Shown here piece by piece: positions 43,891 to 52,904 of a DNA stretch of 64,000 nt; position 1 is the first letter of the stretch; the number at the start of each line of letters is the position of its first letter. The stretch covers positions 124,001-188,000 of the forward strand of contig CP020563.1 in assembly GCA_002082585.1 (NCBI GenBank), in the 5' to 3' direction. The notes below the pieces were generated by a model. That model searched no databases. It was given only the letters and a program-made list of their open reading frames with translations, and was not told the origin of the DNA. This stretch comes from Kitasatospora albolonga. Its GTDB lineage: Bacteria; Actinomycetota; Actinomycetes; Streptomycetales; Streptomycetaceae. A program made the position numbers and the translations under genes.

Positions 43891-43942
43891 CCGGCCGACG
43901 CGGATCATGCGTGCCGGATGGGGCACGTTCCGCGTCGGCCGG
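43891..43942 (-). terminator. large two-tier hairpin
   Basis: A perfect 14-bp outer stem (43891-43904 with 43929-43942) encloses a second stem GTGCC/GGCAC (43911-43915 with 43922-43926). It lies between the RsbW-like gene and gabD, 16 nt past the stop of the former. Confidence 0.75.
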
Positions 43943-43958
43943 GTGGGGGTTGCTGCGG

Positions 43959-44417
43959 TTACACGAGCGCCGCGAGCGGGGTGCGGCGGGACTCGCGGAC
44001 GCCCGGCAGCGGCGGGTGAGGCAGCAGCCGCGCGGTCTGCGGCGCCTGGGCGTAGCGGGTGAACCAGACCACCTTGCCGTCCGTGGTCCGGCAGGTGCCC
44101 CAGCTGTCGCTGAGGGCCATCACCCGGCTCAGCCCGCCGCCCGTCGGCAGCAGGCGCGGCATCCGGGCGCTGTTGTCGGCGACGGACACGGTGACGTGCC
44201 GTCCGGTCCAGCGGAGTTCGAGGACGCACGTGTTGGCGTCGCCGACATGCCGGTGGACATTGGTCAGGAGTTCGTCCATGGCCCGGCACACCGGCCGGAT
44301 GTGGAGTTCGAGACTCCAGTGACGAAGGTGCGCGGCGACGATGCGCCGCACCTGGGAAACGCGCTCTGCCGACACCTGCAGTTCGACCGAGTAGTGCCGG
44401 TCGAGTGGAACGGTCAT
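43959..44417 (-). CDS. RsbW-like ATP-binding regulatory protein
   Basis: A 152-residue HATPase-fold protein of the anti-sigma-factor kinase type. The N-box reads CRAMDELLTNVHRH and the G2 box TGGGLSRVMALSDSWGT. The G1 box, VSVADNSARMP, lacks the DxGxG of active kinases, which is frequent among the many Streptomyces paralogues. Pro/Arg-rich C-terminal tail. GAGGAG precedes the ATG. It may sequester a sigma factor or act with SpoIIE-type phosphatases, but no cognate sigma or antagonist gene is adjacent. Confidence 0.9.
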   Translation of the reverse strand: MTVPLDRHYSVELQVSAERVSQVRRIVAAHLRHWSLELHIRPVCRAMDELLTNVHRHVGDANTCVLELRWTGRHVTVSVADNSARMPRLLPTGGGLSRVMALSDSWGTCRTTDGKVVWFTRYAQAPQTARLLPHPPLPGVRESRRTPLAALV

Positions 44418-44590
44418 CGTCGAGGCTCCTCACCACGAGGCCCACATGCTTCACCCCGTCGTACGAACATCCCCCGAACACGAAGCGTGAGCATTGATCA
44501 CTTCTGGGTCACTCAACAGGGTGACTCGGCTGTGCCGTCCTCGCAACAGATGAGCTGTCGGCCCTGGTGAGGAGCGCGACGCCCCGGTCG

Positions 44591-46687
44591 TCAGAGGAGG
44601 TACGGGAGCAGTCGGTCGGGGGTGAGCGGCAGTTCGCGGAGCCGGGCCCCGGTGGCGTGGCGGACCGCGTTCCCGATGGCGGCGGCGGTGCCGACGATGC
44701 CGATCTCCCCGATGCCCTTGGAGCCCATCGGGTTGAGGTGGCGGTCGTCCTCCTCGATCCAGTGCGCCTGGATGTCGAGGGCGTCGGCGTTGACGGGCAC
44801 GTGGTAGGAGGCCAGGTCCTTGGCGGTGAAGTCGCCGAAGACCGGGTCGATGGCGGCCCCCTCGGTGAGCGCCATGCCCAGGCCCATGACCATGCCGCCG
44901 GTGAACTGGGAGCGGGCGGTGCGGGCGTTGAGGATCTTCCCGGCCGCATACACGCCGAGGAGCCGGCGCACCCGGACCTCCCCGGTGACGGAGTCGACGG
45001 CCGTCTCGGCGAAGTGGGCGCCGAAGGCGTGCCGGGCGTACGGGGAGTCGGCGGCCGTCTCCTCCTCGGTGTCGCCGGTGGCGGTGAACCCCTCGGCGGG
45101 CAGCGGGCCCCGGTGACCGGCGAGGCGGTCGGCCAGCGCGGTGGCCGCCTTGTGCACGGCCCAGCCCCAGGAGGCCGTGCCGGAGGAGCCACCGGCGAGC
45201 GGGGCGGTGGGCAGGTCGGTGGAGCCGATCCGGACCTCGACGCTCTCCACGTCCACGCCGAGCGCCGACGCGGCGATCTGGGCGAGGACGGTCCGGGCCC
45301 CGGTGCCGATGTCGGTGGCGTTGACCTCGATCCGGAAGGTGCCGTCAGCCGCCGCGTGGGCGCGTGCGGAGGACCGGGAGACGAGCACGGGGTACGTCGC
45401 CGAGGCCACGCCCGTACCGAGGAGCCAGCGGCCCTCCTGGCGGGCGGCGGGGCGGGGGTCGCGGCCCTGCCAGCCGAAGCGTGCCGCGCCCTCGCGCAGA
45501 CAGGCGGCCAGGCCCCGGCTGCTGAAGGGGCGGCCGCTGTCCGGTTCGGTGGCCGGGTCGTTGCGCAGGCGCAGTTCGACCGGGTCCATGCCGAGGGCGC
45601 AGGCGAGTTCGTCCATGGCCGACTCCAGCGCGTACATCCCGGACGCCTCGCCCGGGGCGCGCATCCAGGAGGGGCTGGGGACGTCGAGCGCGGCGACCCG
45701 GTGGGTGGTCGTGCTGGCGGGCGATCCGTACATCGTGCGGGCGGGTACGGCGGCCTGCTCGACGAACTCCTTGATGGTGGAGGTGTGGGTGACGATCTCC
45801 TGGGAGACGGCGTGCAGGGTGCCGTCGAGGTCGGCGCCGAGGCGTACCCGCTGGATCGTGGGGGCGCGGTGACCGACGACCTCCGCGAGCTGGGCGCGCG
45901 GGAAGACCGTCTTCACCGGGTGGCCGGTGTGGCGGGCGGCCATCGCGGCGAGGACCGGCTGGGGGCGGGTGGTGCCCTTCGAGCCGAAGCCGCCGCCGAC
46001 GTGCTCGGAGACGACGGTGACGCGGCCGGGGTCCAGCCCGAAGACCCGGGCGAGGCTCTTGCGTACGGCGTTGGAACCCTGGCTGGAGTCGTGGACGGTG
46101 AGGTGCCCGTCCTCCCACCACGCGGTGGCGGCGTGGGGCTCCATGGGGTGGTTGTGCAGCGAGCTCATCCGGTAGGTGGCGTCGATCTGGACGGGGGCGG
46201 CGGCGAAGGACCGCTCGAAGTCGCCGCGCCTGCGGACGGCGGGGAAGCCGCCGTTGGCCTCCTCGGGCGTGTAGAGGCCCGGGTGGTCCTCGGTGAGGGT
46301 CACGTCGTGCTCATCGCTCTCGTACTCGACGAGCAGCCGCCCCGCCCCCGTGCGGGCGGCCTCCGGGGACTCGGCGACGACGAGGGCGATCGGCCAGCCG
46401 TGGTGCGGGACCCGGTCGTTCTGGAGGACGGCGAGGATCGGGTCGTCGGGTTCGGCGAGCCGGGGCGCGTTGTCGTGGGTGAGGACGGTGTGCACGCCGG
46501 GGACGGCGAGCGCGTCGACGGCCCGTACGGCGGTGACCCGGCCGGCGGCGATGGTGGCCGGGACGGGCCAGGCGTACAGGGTGCCGGGCGGGGTGTGCTC
46601 GGCCGCGTACCGGGCGGTGCCGGTGACCTTGTCCCGGGCCTCCCTGCGGACGACGGGCGCACCGGTGAGCTGCGGGGCGTGGGACAT
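44591..46687 (-). CDS. molybdenum hydroxylase, molybdopterin-binding large subunit
   Basis: A 698-residue xanthine-dehydrogenase/aldehyde-oxidase large subunit. It binds the molybdopterin-cytosine dinucleotide cofactor: EHVGGGFGSKG and MRAPGEASG are cofactor contacts, and GSKGIGEIGIVG near the C-terminus carries the catalytic Glu. It is the third gene of a 2Fe-2S / FAD / Mo operon (gap 31 nt, GGAGG site). Gene order and size match the PaoABC/YagTSR type of periplasmic or cytosolic aldehyde oxidoreductases; xanthine is also possible. No maturation factor (XdhC-type) is present. Confidence 0.93.
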   Translation of the reverse strand: MSHAPQLTGAPVVRREARDKVTGTARYAAEHTPPGTLYAWPVPATIAAGRVTAVRAVDALAVPGVHTVLTHDNAPRLAEPDDPILAVLQNDRVPHHGWPIALVVAESPEAARTGAGRLLVEYESDEHDVTLTEDHPGLYTPEEANGGFPAVRRRGDFERSFAAAPVQIDATYRMSSLHNHPMEPHAATAWWEDGHLTVHDSSQGSNAVRKSLARVFGLDPGRVTVVSEHVGGGFGSKGTTRPQPVLAAMAARHTGHPVKTVFPRAQLAEVVGHRAPTIQRVRLGADLDGTLHAVSQEIVTHTSTIKEFVEQAAVPARTMYGSPASTTTHRVAALDVPSPSWMRAPGEASGMYALESAMDELACALGMDPVELRLRNDPATEPDSGRPFSSRGLAACLREGAARFGWQGRDPRPAARQEGRWLLGTGVASATYPVLVSRSSARAHAAADGTFRIEVNATDIGTGARTVLAQIAASALGVDVESVEVRIGSTDLPTAPLAGGSSGTASWGWAVHKAATALADRLAGHRGPLPAEGFTATGDTEEETAADSPYARHAFGAHFAETAVDSVTGEVRVRRLLGVYAAGKILNARTARSQFTGGMVMGLGMALTEGAAIDPVFGDFTAKDLASYHVPVNADALDIQAHWIEEDDRHLNPMGSKGIGEIGIVGTAAAIGNAVRHATGARLRELPLTPDRLLPYLL

Positions 46688-46718
46688 GGCGGCGGGGCCT
46701 CCGGTCGGTGGGGGTGGG

Positions 46719-47729
46719 TCAGACGGTCGGGCCGGTCCCGGGGCTCTGTGTCCCGGTGAGTTCGCCGAGGACGTCGAGGGCCACGCGGCGGACGAGGTCG
46801 ACCTTGAAGGCGTTGTCGCGCAGGGGCTGGGCCTCGGCGAGTTCGGCGATCAGGGCGTGCTGGAAGGCGGCGGGGGTGGCGGGGGCGCCGCGCAGTTCGG
46901 CCTCCGCCCGGTGGGCGCGCCAGGGCCGGTGGGCGACTCCGCCGAAGGCGAGCGTGGCCCGTTCAACGCGGCCGTCGTCGACCTGGAGGGTGGCGGCGAC
47001 GGAGACCAGGGCGAAGGCGTACGACGCGCGGTCGCGGGCCTTGCGGTAGCGGGAGAGCGTGCCGGGGGCGGGCGGCGGGAGCACCACCTCGGTGATGAGT
47101 TCGCCGGGCCTGATCACGGTGTCCTGGTCGGGGTTCTCGCCCGGCAGCCGGTGGAACTCGGTGACGGGGACGGCCCGTTCGCCCTCGGGGCCCAGCAGCA
47201 GCACGGTCGCGTCGAGCGCGGCGAGGGCCACGGCCATGTCGGAGGGGTTGGTGGCGACGCACTCCGTGGAGTGCCCGAGGATCGCGAGGTCGCGGTGGTG
47301 GCCCTCGCGGGCGGGGCAGCCGGAGCCGGGGAGCCGTTTGTTGCAGGGCTTGGAGACGTCCTGGAAGTAGGTGCAGCGGGTGCGCTGGAGGAGGTTGCCG
47401 CCGGTGGTGGCGGTGTTGCGGAGCTGTCCCGAGGCCCCGGCCAGCAGCGCCTGCGCGAGTGCGGGGTAGTCGCGGCGTACGCCGGGGTGGGCGGCGAGGT
47501 CGCTGTTGCGCACGGTGGCGCCGACGCGCAGGCCGCCGTCCGGGGTGGTGGCCACCCGGTCCAGCGGCAGCCGGGTCACGTCGATGAGGAGGCCGGGCTC
47601 CTCGACGCCGAGCTTCATGAGGTCGACGAGGTTGGTCCCGCCGCCCAGGAACCGGGCTCCGGGTCCGGCCGCGCAGAGCCGTACGGCCTCGGCGGTGGAG
47701 ATGGGTCGCTGATAGCCGAACGGTTTCAC
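46719..47729 (-). CDS. molybdenum hydroxylase, FAD-binding subunit
   Basis: A 336-residue FAD-binding subunit. The FAD loops FLGGGTNLVDLMK and TTGGNLLQRTRC are conserved, and a Cys-rich insertion (TRCTYFQDVSKPCNKRLPGSGC) could hold the extra 4Fe-4S cluster described for PaoB-type proteins. The GTG start overlaps the stop of the small subunit (GTGA), so translation is coupled. It passes electrons from the 2Fe-2S subunit to an acceptor. Confidence 0.92.
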   Translation of the reverse strand: MKPFGYQRPISTAEAVRLCAAGPGARFLGGGTNLVDLMKLGVEEPGLLIDVTRLPLDRVATTPDGGLRVGATVRNSDLAAHPGVRRDYPALAQALLAGASGQLRNTATTGGNLLQRTRCTYFQDVSKPCNKRLPGSGCPAREGHHRDLAILGHSTECVATNPSDMAVALAALDATVLLLGPEGERAVPVTEFHRLPGENPDQDTVIRPGELITEVVLPPPAPGTLSRYRKARDRASYAFALVSVAATLQVDDGRVERATLAFGGVAHRPWRAHRAEAELRGAPATPAAFQHALIAELAEAQPLRDNAFKVDLVRRVALDVLGELTGTQSPGTGPTV

Positions 47730-48289
47730 GGCGTCACGTCCTCGATGGCTTCGACGATCCGCGGGTAGGCCCCGCACCGGCACAGGTTGCCGCTCATCCG
47801 CTCGCGGATCTCGTCCGGGCCGAGGGAGGCGGTTTCCGCGGTCAGGGCGTCCGGAGGGGTGGCGTGGGACGGGTGCCCGTCGGCCGCCTCCTGGAGCATG
47901 CCGACGGCCGAACAGATCTGTCCGGGGGTGCAGTAGCCGCACTGGAGGGCGTCGCGTTCCACGAACGCCTGCTGCACGGGGTGCAGGGTGTCGCCGTCGG
48001 CGAGACCCTCCACCGTGGTGATCGCCGCGCCGTCCTGGGCGACGGCGAGCAGCAGGCAGCTGTTGGTGCGGCGGCCGTCCACGAGGACCGTGCAGGCGCC
48101 GCACTGGCCGTGGTCGCAGCCCTTCTTGGCGCCGGTCAGACCGAGCTGTTCGCGCAACAGGTCCAGGACCGTGGTGCGGTGGTCGAGCGTCAGTGTGGTC
48201 TCCTCCCCGTTGATGCGGAGGGTCACGGTGGAACGTTCGACGGCGACCGGTTCCGGTGCGACGACCGTCTCCAGGGCGAGGGAATCCAT
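47726..48289 (-). CDS. molybdenum hydroxylase, 2Fe-2S subunit
   Basis: A 187-residue ferredoxin-like small subunit. The first cluster is bound by Cys58, Cys63, Cys66 and Cys78 (CDHGQCGAC...C), the second by Cys116, Cys119, Cys169 and Cys171 (CGYC...CRC). AAAGGTG precedes the ATG. It is the first gene of the three-gene operon. No Tat signal is visible, unlike some YagT proteins, so the complex is probably cytoplasmic. Confidence 0.93.
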   Translation of the reverse strand: MDSLALETVVAPEPVAVERSTVTLRINGEETTLTLDHRTTVLDLLREQLGLTGAKKGCDHGQCGACTVLVDGRRTNSCLLLAVAQDGAAITTVEGLADGDTLHPVQQAFVERDALQCGYCTPGQICSAVGMLQEAADGHPSHATPPDALTAETASLGPDEIRERMSGNLCRCGAYPRIVEAIEDVTP

Positions 48290-48376
48290 GCGCGAGCACC
48301 TTTCACTGCGGGCTGCTGTTGACCCTGTTCACAGCCTTCTCGGCGTACGCCGCCCTCGTGCGGGGCGACGGGCGTG

Positions 48377-48772
48377 TCAGCGGTTCTCCAGGCGGAGCCT
48401 GACCTCCTGCTCCTGGTCCCCCGCCGCCGTGCCGACGACGCGCACGGTGAACGCCCCGGTGAGGTGGGTCCGCAGCCGGTCGACGGCCCAGTAGCCGCCC
48501 TGGGCTTCCACCGTGACCGGGGCGGTGAGCGTCACGGGTTCGGCGGCGGCCTTCGGCTCGGAGACGTCGACCGTGGTGACCCAGACGGTCGGGCGGGGGC
48601 CGCTCGTCGGTCCGGGTTCGTCGCCCGCGTCGCGGTCGGACGCGAAGGCGCTGCCGAGGACGCCGAACACGCTCCGCGCGTCCGCGAGGCCGCACCGGCT
48701 CAGCGACACCAGCACCTCCTGTCCGTGGCCGTCGGTGACTCCGTCGCCGCTTCGTTCCGTGGTGCTGTTCAC
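48377..48772 (-). CDS. hypothetical protein (131 residues)
   Basis: A 131-residue protein with no domain that I recognise. It contains strands (EVLVSLSRCG, TVWVTTVDVS, GAFTVRVVG, EQEVRLRLENR), hence a mainly beta protein. The GTG at 48772 follows AAGGAA. It lies 88 nt upstream of the molybdenum hydroxylase operon on the same strand, but nothing else ties it to that enzyme. Confidence 0.7.
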   Translation of the reverse strand: MNSTTERSGDGVTDGHGQEVLVSLSRCGLADARSVFGVLGSAFASDRDAGDEPGPTSGPRPTVWVTTVDVSEPKAAAEPVTLTAPVTVEAQGGYWAVDRLRTHLTGAFTVRVVGTAAGDQEQEVRLRLENR

Positions 48773-48882
48773 GGGGTTCCTTCCGTCGGGTGCCGGCTTC
48801 GGGCCCGCTTCGGGCTTCGGGTCCCTTCCAGGCTGACCCCGCATCGGGCCGACGGCGACACGGGAGGGCCGAAGGAAGAGGG

Positions 48883-49848
48883 CTACAGCTCGCGCAGAGC
48901 GGGCAGGAGTGCTTTCTCCGCCCACGAGATGAAGGACTGCTGGTGTTCCCCGCCCACCTGGACGAGCGCGATCTCGGTGAAGCCCGCCTCGGTGTAGGCG
49001 CGCACCGCGTCGACGAACGCGTCGACGTCCTGGCCGCAGGGGACGGCCGACGCGATGTCCTCCTCGCGGACGAGTCCGGTCGCCTGGGCGAAGCTCTCCG
49101 GCCCGGGCAGCTCGGAGTTGACCTTCCAGCCGCCGACCGACCAGCGGAACTGTTCGTGGGCGCGGGCGATCGCGGCGTCGCGGTCGGGGTCGTAGCAGAC
49201 GGGCAGCTGGCCCACCCGGGGCTTGCCCGTACCGCCGTGCCGGTCGAAGTCGGCCAGCAGCCCGCTCTTGGCCTCGGTCGCGATCACCAGGTCGGCGCCG
49301 CGCCCGGCGAGCGCGCAGGAGGCCGGGCCGGAGACGGCGACGCCGATGGGCACCCTGGTCTCCGGGAGGTCCCAGAGCCGGGCGTTCTCCACGTCGAAGT
49401 GGGTGCCGTGGTGGTTGACGTTCCCGCCGTCGAAGAGGGCGCCGATGATCTCCACGGCCTCCTCGAGCATCTCCAGCCGTACGTGGGCGGCGGGCCAGCC
49501 CCCACCGACGACGTGTTCGTTGAGGTTCTCGCCGGAGCCGAGGCCCAGCCGGAACCGGCCCTCGGCGAGGATCTGGAGCGTCGCGGCCTTCTGGGCGACG
49601 ACGGCGGGGTGGTAGCGGACCGTCGGGCAGGTCACGTACGTCATCAGGCCGATGCGTTCGGTGGCCTGGGCCGCCGCGCCGAGCACCGCCCAGGCGTAGG
49701 GGGCGTGCCCCTGTTCGCGCAGCCAGGGGAAGTAGTGGTCGGAGGTGACGGAGAAGTCGAAACCGGCCCTCTCCGCGGCCACCACGTCCCGTACGAGCTC
49801 TCGCGGTCCGGTCTGTTCGGTCATCATCGTGTAGCCGATTCGCACCAT
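48883..49848 (-). CDS. F420-dependent LLM-class oxidoreductase
   Basis: A 321-residue TIM-barrel protein of the luciferase-like, coenzyme F420-dependent family, in the subgroup related to F420-dependent glucose-6-phosphate dehydrogenase. Visible are the N-terminal IGYTMMTEQTG strand, SVTSDHYFPW (cofactor-binding His and substrate pocket), the LGLGSGENLNEHV loop and VAVSGPASCALAG. The start is at 49848; GGGAAAAG lies some 9-13 nt upstream. Substrate not predictable. Divergent from the DUF6479 gene across an 88-nt AT-richer spacer. Confidence 0.9.
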   Translation of the reverse strand: MVRIGYTMMTEQTGPRELVRDVVAAERAGFDFSVTSDHYFPWLREQGHAPYAWAVLGAAAQATERIGLMTYVTCPTVRYHPAVVAQKAATLQILAEGRFRLGLGSGENLNEHVVGGGWPAAHVRLEMLEEAVEIIGALFDGGNVNHHGTHFDVENARLWDLPETRVPIGVAVSGPASCALAGRGADLVIATEAKSGLLADFDRHGGTGKPRVGQLPVCYDPDRDAAIARAHEQFRWSVGGWKVNSELPGPESFAQATGLVREEDIASAVPCGQDVDAFVDAVRAYTEAGFTEIALVQVGGEHQQSFISWAEKALLPALREL

Positions 49849-49936
49849 GCGAAACGCTTTTCCCGTTAGATACCCATAAAACATGAATTGATGTGAACAG
49901 CCGACTGACGCCGTCCCCCTGGGGTATGCGGCAAGC

Positions 49937-50293
49937 ATGGACGTATCGAACGGAGCCACGCAGTCACTGGCCGCCCCTCTCGCCGACGGCACGGGCGCGC
50001 TGGCAGCCGTCCTCTTCCCCATCGCCGCCCTCGCCGTGGTGGGGCTGCTGATCGGCGGCTTCCTGCTGGGCAAGCGGAAGAGGGACACCGAGCTGCCGCC
50101 GCCGCACCCCGACGAGCAGCCCCCGCAGCCCGAGGGGCGCACCCACATCGACACGCGCGATCCGCACGCCCCGGACCGCTTCCCCGACGACGGCAGCGCC
50201 CTCACCCCCCACCAGCTCGACGACCACGGCAACGCGCCGCTCCCGCCCCACCCGGACGACCCGCGCACCGATACCGATCCCCCGCGCAGCTGA
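49937..50293 (+). CDS. DUF6479-type small membrane protein
   Basis: A 118-residue protein with one membrane segment (about 25-45, ALAAVLFPIAALAVVGLLIGGFLLG), a KRKR stop-transfer and a Pro/Asp-rich cytoplasmic tail containing RTHIDTRDPHAPDRFPDDG and LTPHQL, the elements of DUF6479. Function unknown; paralogues are common in Streptomyces. The ribosome site is weak, and a GGGGTAT element 10 nt upstream of the ATG resembles the -10 region used by SigB-type factors. Confidence 0.8.
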   Translation: MDVSNGATQSLAAPLADGTGALAAVLFPIAALAVVGLLIGGFLLGKRKRDTELPPPHPDEQPPQPEGRTHIDTRDPHAPDRFPDDGSALTPHQLDDHGNAPLPPHPDDPRTDTDPPRS

Positions 50294-50347
50294 CCCGTCC
50301 CCCCACAGGGGGCGGGTCACCCGGCCCCCTCGTCACCGGAGGTAGTG

Positions 50348-51262
50348 ATGAGCCGGTCGGCCGCCGACCGACAGACCCGTTTCACCGTCCTGGTCGCGCT
50401 CGCGGCCAACCTGGTGATCGCGGCAGCCAAGACCACGGGCGGGCTGATCTCCGGCTCACCCGCGCTGCTGTCCGAGGCGGCCCACTCGGTCGCGGACAGC
50501 CTCAACGAGATCTTCCTGCTCGCCGCGCTCCGGCGCAGCAGGCGTCCCGCCGACGCCCGTCACCCGTTCGGCTACGGCAAGGAGCGGTACTTCTGGGCGC
50601 TCCTCGCCGCCGTCGGCATCTTCGTGATGGGCGGCTGCTTCTCCTTCTACCAGGGGCTCCACGCCCTGCGGCGCGACGACGACGAGTCCCCCAGCGGCTA
50701 CACCGCCGGGCTGATCGTCCTCGGCGTCGCCCTCATCGCGGAGAGCACCTCGCTGGCCCGGGCCCTGCACCAGGCGCGCGGCAAGAAGGGCGCGGCCATC
50801 GACCCCGCGCTGCGTACGGTCATCGCGGAGGACAGCACGGCGGTGCTCGGCGTCAGCCTGGCCATCGCCGGTATGTCCCTGCACCTGGCCACCGGAAGCG
50901 TGGTCTGGGAGGCGGCGGCCTCGCTGGGCATCGGGCTGCTCCTCGTCTACGTCGCCTTCCGGCTCGGCCGCAACGCCCGTGACCTGCTGATCGGGGAGTC
51001 CGTCGATCCGGAGCTGCAACGCGAGCTCGTGGGCTTCCTGATGCGCCAGAAGGAGATCGACAACGTGGCCGAGCTCCTCACCATGCGCATGGGCATGCAC
51101 TCCGTGCTGGTGGCGGCCCGCATCGACCTGGCCCCGGGCATCGACAGCGAACGGGTGGAGGAGGTCTCGATGCGCATCCGGCACGCGATGTGCGAGCAGT
51201 GGCCGCAGGCGGACCAGGTCTTCCTGGACATCACGAACGCCCCGCCGCGCATCGGGCTGTGA
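50348..51262 (+). CDS. cation diffusion facilitator transporter
   Basis: A 304-residue CDF/ZntB-type exporter of divalent cations (zinc, cobalt, iron or manganese). The membrane domain has about six helices, with the metal site in SPALLSEAAHSVADSLNE (His and Asp on helix 2) and VIAEDSTAVLGVS (Asp on helix 5). The C-terminal cytoplasmic domain (about 215-304) has the MTP-like fold. The ATG at 50348 is 5 nt from CCGGAGG; the GTG at 50345 is too close. It follows the DUF6479 gene by 54 nt. Confidence 0.9.
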   Translation: MSRSAADRQTRFTVLVALAANLVIAAAKTTGGLISGSPALLSEAAHSVADSLNEIFLLAALRRSRRPADARHPFGYGKERYFWALLAAVGIFVMGGCFSFYQGLHALRRDDDESPSGYTAGLIVLGVALIAESTSLARALHQARGKKGAAIDPALRTVIAEDSTAVLGVSLAIAGMSLHLATGSVVWEAAASLGIGLLLVYVAFRLGRNARDLLIGESVDPELQRELVGFLMRQKEIDNVAELLTMRMGMHSVLVAARIDLAPGIDSERVEEVSMRIRHAMCEQWPQADQVFLDITNAPPRIGL

Positions 51263-51362
51263 GCGCGCCCCGCGTTGCGCCGCCGCACGGGCCGACCGAG
51301 GGTGGGTGCTGGACCGCAGCGGCCGCCGCGCGCGCCGCACACCCGTGAGAAGGCAGTGGACC

Positions 51363-52187
51363 ATGACCGGAAGCGATCCCCGTACGGCACCCTCCGCAGC
51401 GCCCCTGACGGGCTCCGCCGCGCCGTGCTGGGTCACCTTGATGACCCGGGACCTGCGGGCCGCCCAGCGGTTCTACGGCGGGGTCCTGGGCTGGTCGTTC
51501 CGCCCGGGGAAGGCCGGCGCGGAGTTCTCCGTGGCCCGCCGCGGCGACATCCCGGTGGCGGGGATCTTCGCCGTCTCGACCGCGTACCAGGTCGCGGTGG
51601 CATGGACGCCGTACTTCGCGGTGGCGGACGCGGACGTGGCCGCCGCCCGGGTCCGCGAGCGCAGCGGGACGGTGGCGGTGGGGCCGCTGACGCTCGGCAA
51701 GGGGCGCGGTGTCCTGGCCGCCGACCGGGACGGTGCCGCGTTCGGCCTCTGGGAGCGCACCGAACCCGCCACCTCGCCACCGGCCCCCGACGGCCACGCG
51801 CACGCCTGGCTGCGGCTGCGCACCCGCGACGCGTTCGACGCGGCGATCTTCTACGGCGAGGTGCTCGACTGGGCGAGCGGACGCCCCGGGTGCTGTGACG
51901 TCGCGTACGAGGGCGAGGAGGTCATCGTCCGGTGCGAGGGGCGTCCGCTGGCCCGGATCAGCTCGGGGGCGGTGGAGGCCGCCGTCGATCCGCTGGTGCG
52001 CCCGCACTGGCAGGTGCAGTTCCCGGTGGAGGACCTCCCCGTGACGGTCGCGGAGGCCGTACGGGAGGGCGGCACCCTCGTCGAGGAGCGTGCCGTCCTC
52101 GACGGCAGGGAGGCCACCCTGCGGGACCCCGACGGCGCGCTGTTCACGGTGACCGACGTACGCGGTCCTGGCGGCCCGGCGAGCTGA
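51363..52187 (+). CDS. VOC-family protein with two glyoxalase folds
   Basis: A 274-residue vicinal-oxygen-chelate protein with two repeats: residues about 20-135 (VTLMTRDLRAAQRFYGGVLGWSF) and about 145-268 (LRLRTRDAFDAAIFYGEVLDWAS). Similar Streptomyces proteins are annotated as glyoxalase/bleomycin-resistance-like or 'hydroxylase'; substrate unknown. GAGAAGG precedes the ATG. Its last 44 nt overlap the end of the DUF6328 gene on the opposite strand, so both 3' ends are shared. Confidence 0.88.
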   Translation: MTGSDPRTAPSAAPLTGSAAPCWVTLMTRDLRAAQRFYGGVLGWSFRPGKAGAEFSVARRGDIPVAGIFAVSTAYQVAVAWTPYFAVADADVAAARVRERSGTVAVGPLTLGKGRGVLAADRDGAAFGLWERTEPATSPPAPDGHAHAWLRLRTRDAFDAAIFYGEVLDWASGRPGCCDVAYEGEEVIVRCEGRPLARISSGAVEAAVDPLVRPHWQVQFPVEDLPVTVAEAVREGGTLVEERAVLDGREATLRDPDGALFTVTDVRGPGGPAS

Positions 52188-52752
52188 GCCCCTCCGGTCC
52201 CGCGGGCCCGCTGCCCCGCGGACCGGCGGACGGGCCCCCGTCACCCCCATCGCGCGGCTCGTCCGTGCGCGGCCCCGAACGGCCACGGGCCAGCGCCCAG
52301 AGGGGGAAGCCGAACCAGCAGGCCAGGAACCACAGCGCTATCCCGGCGACCAGCCACAGGGCGAACGTGTTGTGGAGCGCGACGCGCATGATGAGCAGCA
52401 GGGTCGAGCACATGGTGAGGAGCAGCAGCACCAGCCCGACCATGGTCATCCGCGAGGCCCAGATGACCGTCTGCGGCTTCATCCGGCGGCCGGTGAGCAG
52501 CCGGTGGTAGGTGACGGGGCCGATGAGGGCCGCGACGGTCGCGGAGCCGAGCACCACCGTGGTGACGTAGATGTCCCGGTCCACCTCGGACAGTTCGGCG
52601 AACCGTGACTGGAACACCACGGCGAGGAGGAAGCCGAAGAGGATCTGCACCCCGGTCTGGGCGACGCGGAGTTCCTGGAGCAGCTCGGTCCACTGCCGGT
52701 CCGCCCGCTCCTCCTCGGTCTCCTCGCGGCCTCTGCCGTCGGTCGTTGACAC
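52144..52752 (-). CDS. DUF6328 membrane protein
   Basis: A 202-residue protein with four probable membrane segments (about 40-60, 70-95, 110-135, 140-165) after a charged N-terminus. The opening WTELLQELRVAQTGVQILFGFLLAVVF is the DUF6328 signature. Gly/Pro/Arg-rich C-terminal tail. The GTG at 52752 follows GAGGAGG. Function unknown. Its 3' end overlaps the VOC gene by 44 nt in antisense. Confidence 0.87.
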   Translation of the reverse strand: MSTTDGRGREETEEERADRQWTELLQELRVAQTGVQILFGFLLAVVFQSRFAELSEVDRDIYVTTVVLGSATVAALIGPVTYHRLLTGRRMKPQTVIWASRMTMVGLVLLLLTMCSTLLLIMRVALHNTFALWLVAGIALWFLACWFGFPLWALARGRSGPRTDEPRDGGDGGPSAGPRGSGPAGPEGLSSPGRQDRVRRSP

Positions 52753-52904
52753 GGGCGCCTCCTCATCTCGACGCGACCGGGTACACCGGCACACCCGTTC
52801 GATACGGGTCTACTGGTTCCCCGGCCCGAGGGGCTCAATCCCACCGGTGGGGCGCCCGCGTGCCACTCGACCGGACCACAACGACGGCGGCTGAGCGCGG
52901 GCGG

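Noticed and set aside
44500..44530. GTCAC-N8-GTGAC inverted repeat upstream of the RsbW-like gene.
   Set aside because: Arms of only 5 bp and not AT-rich; expected by chance at this composition.
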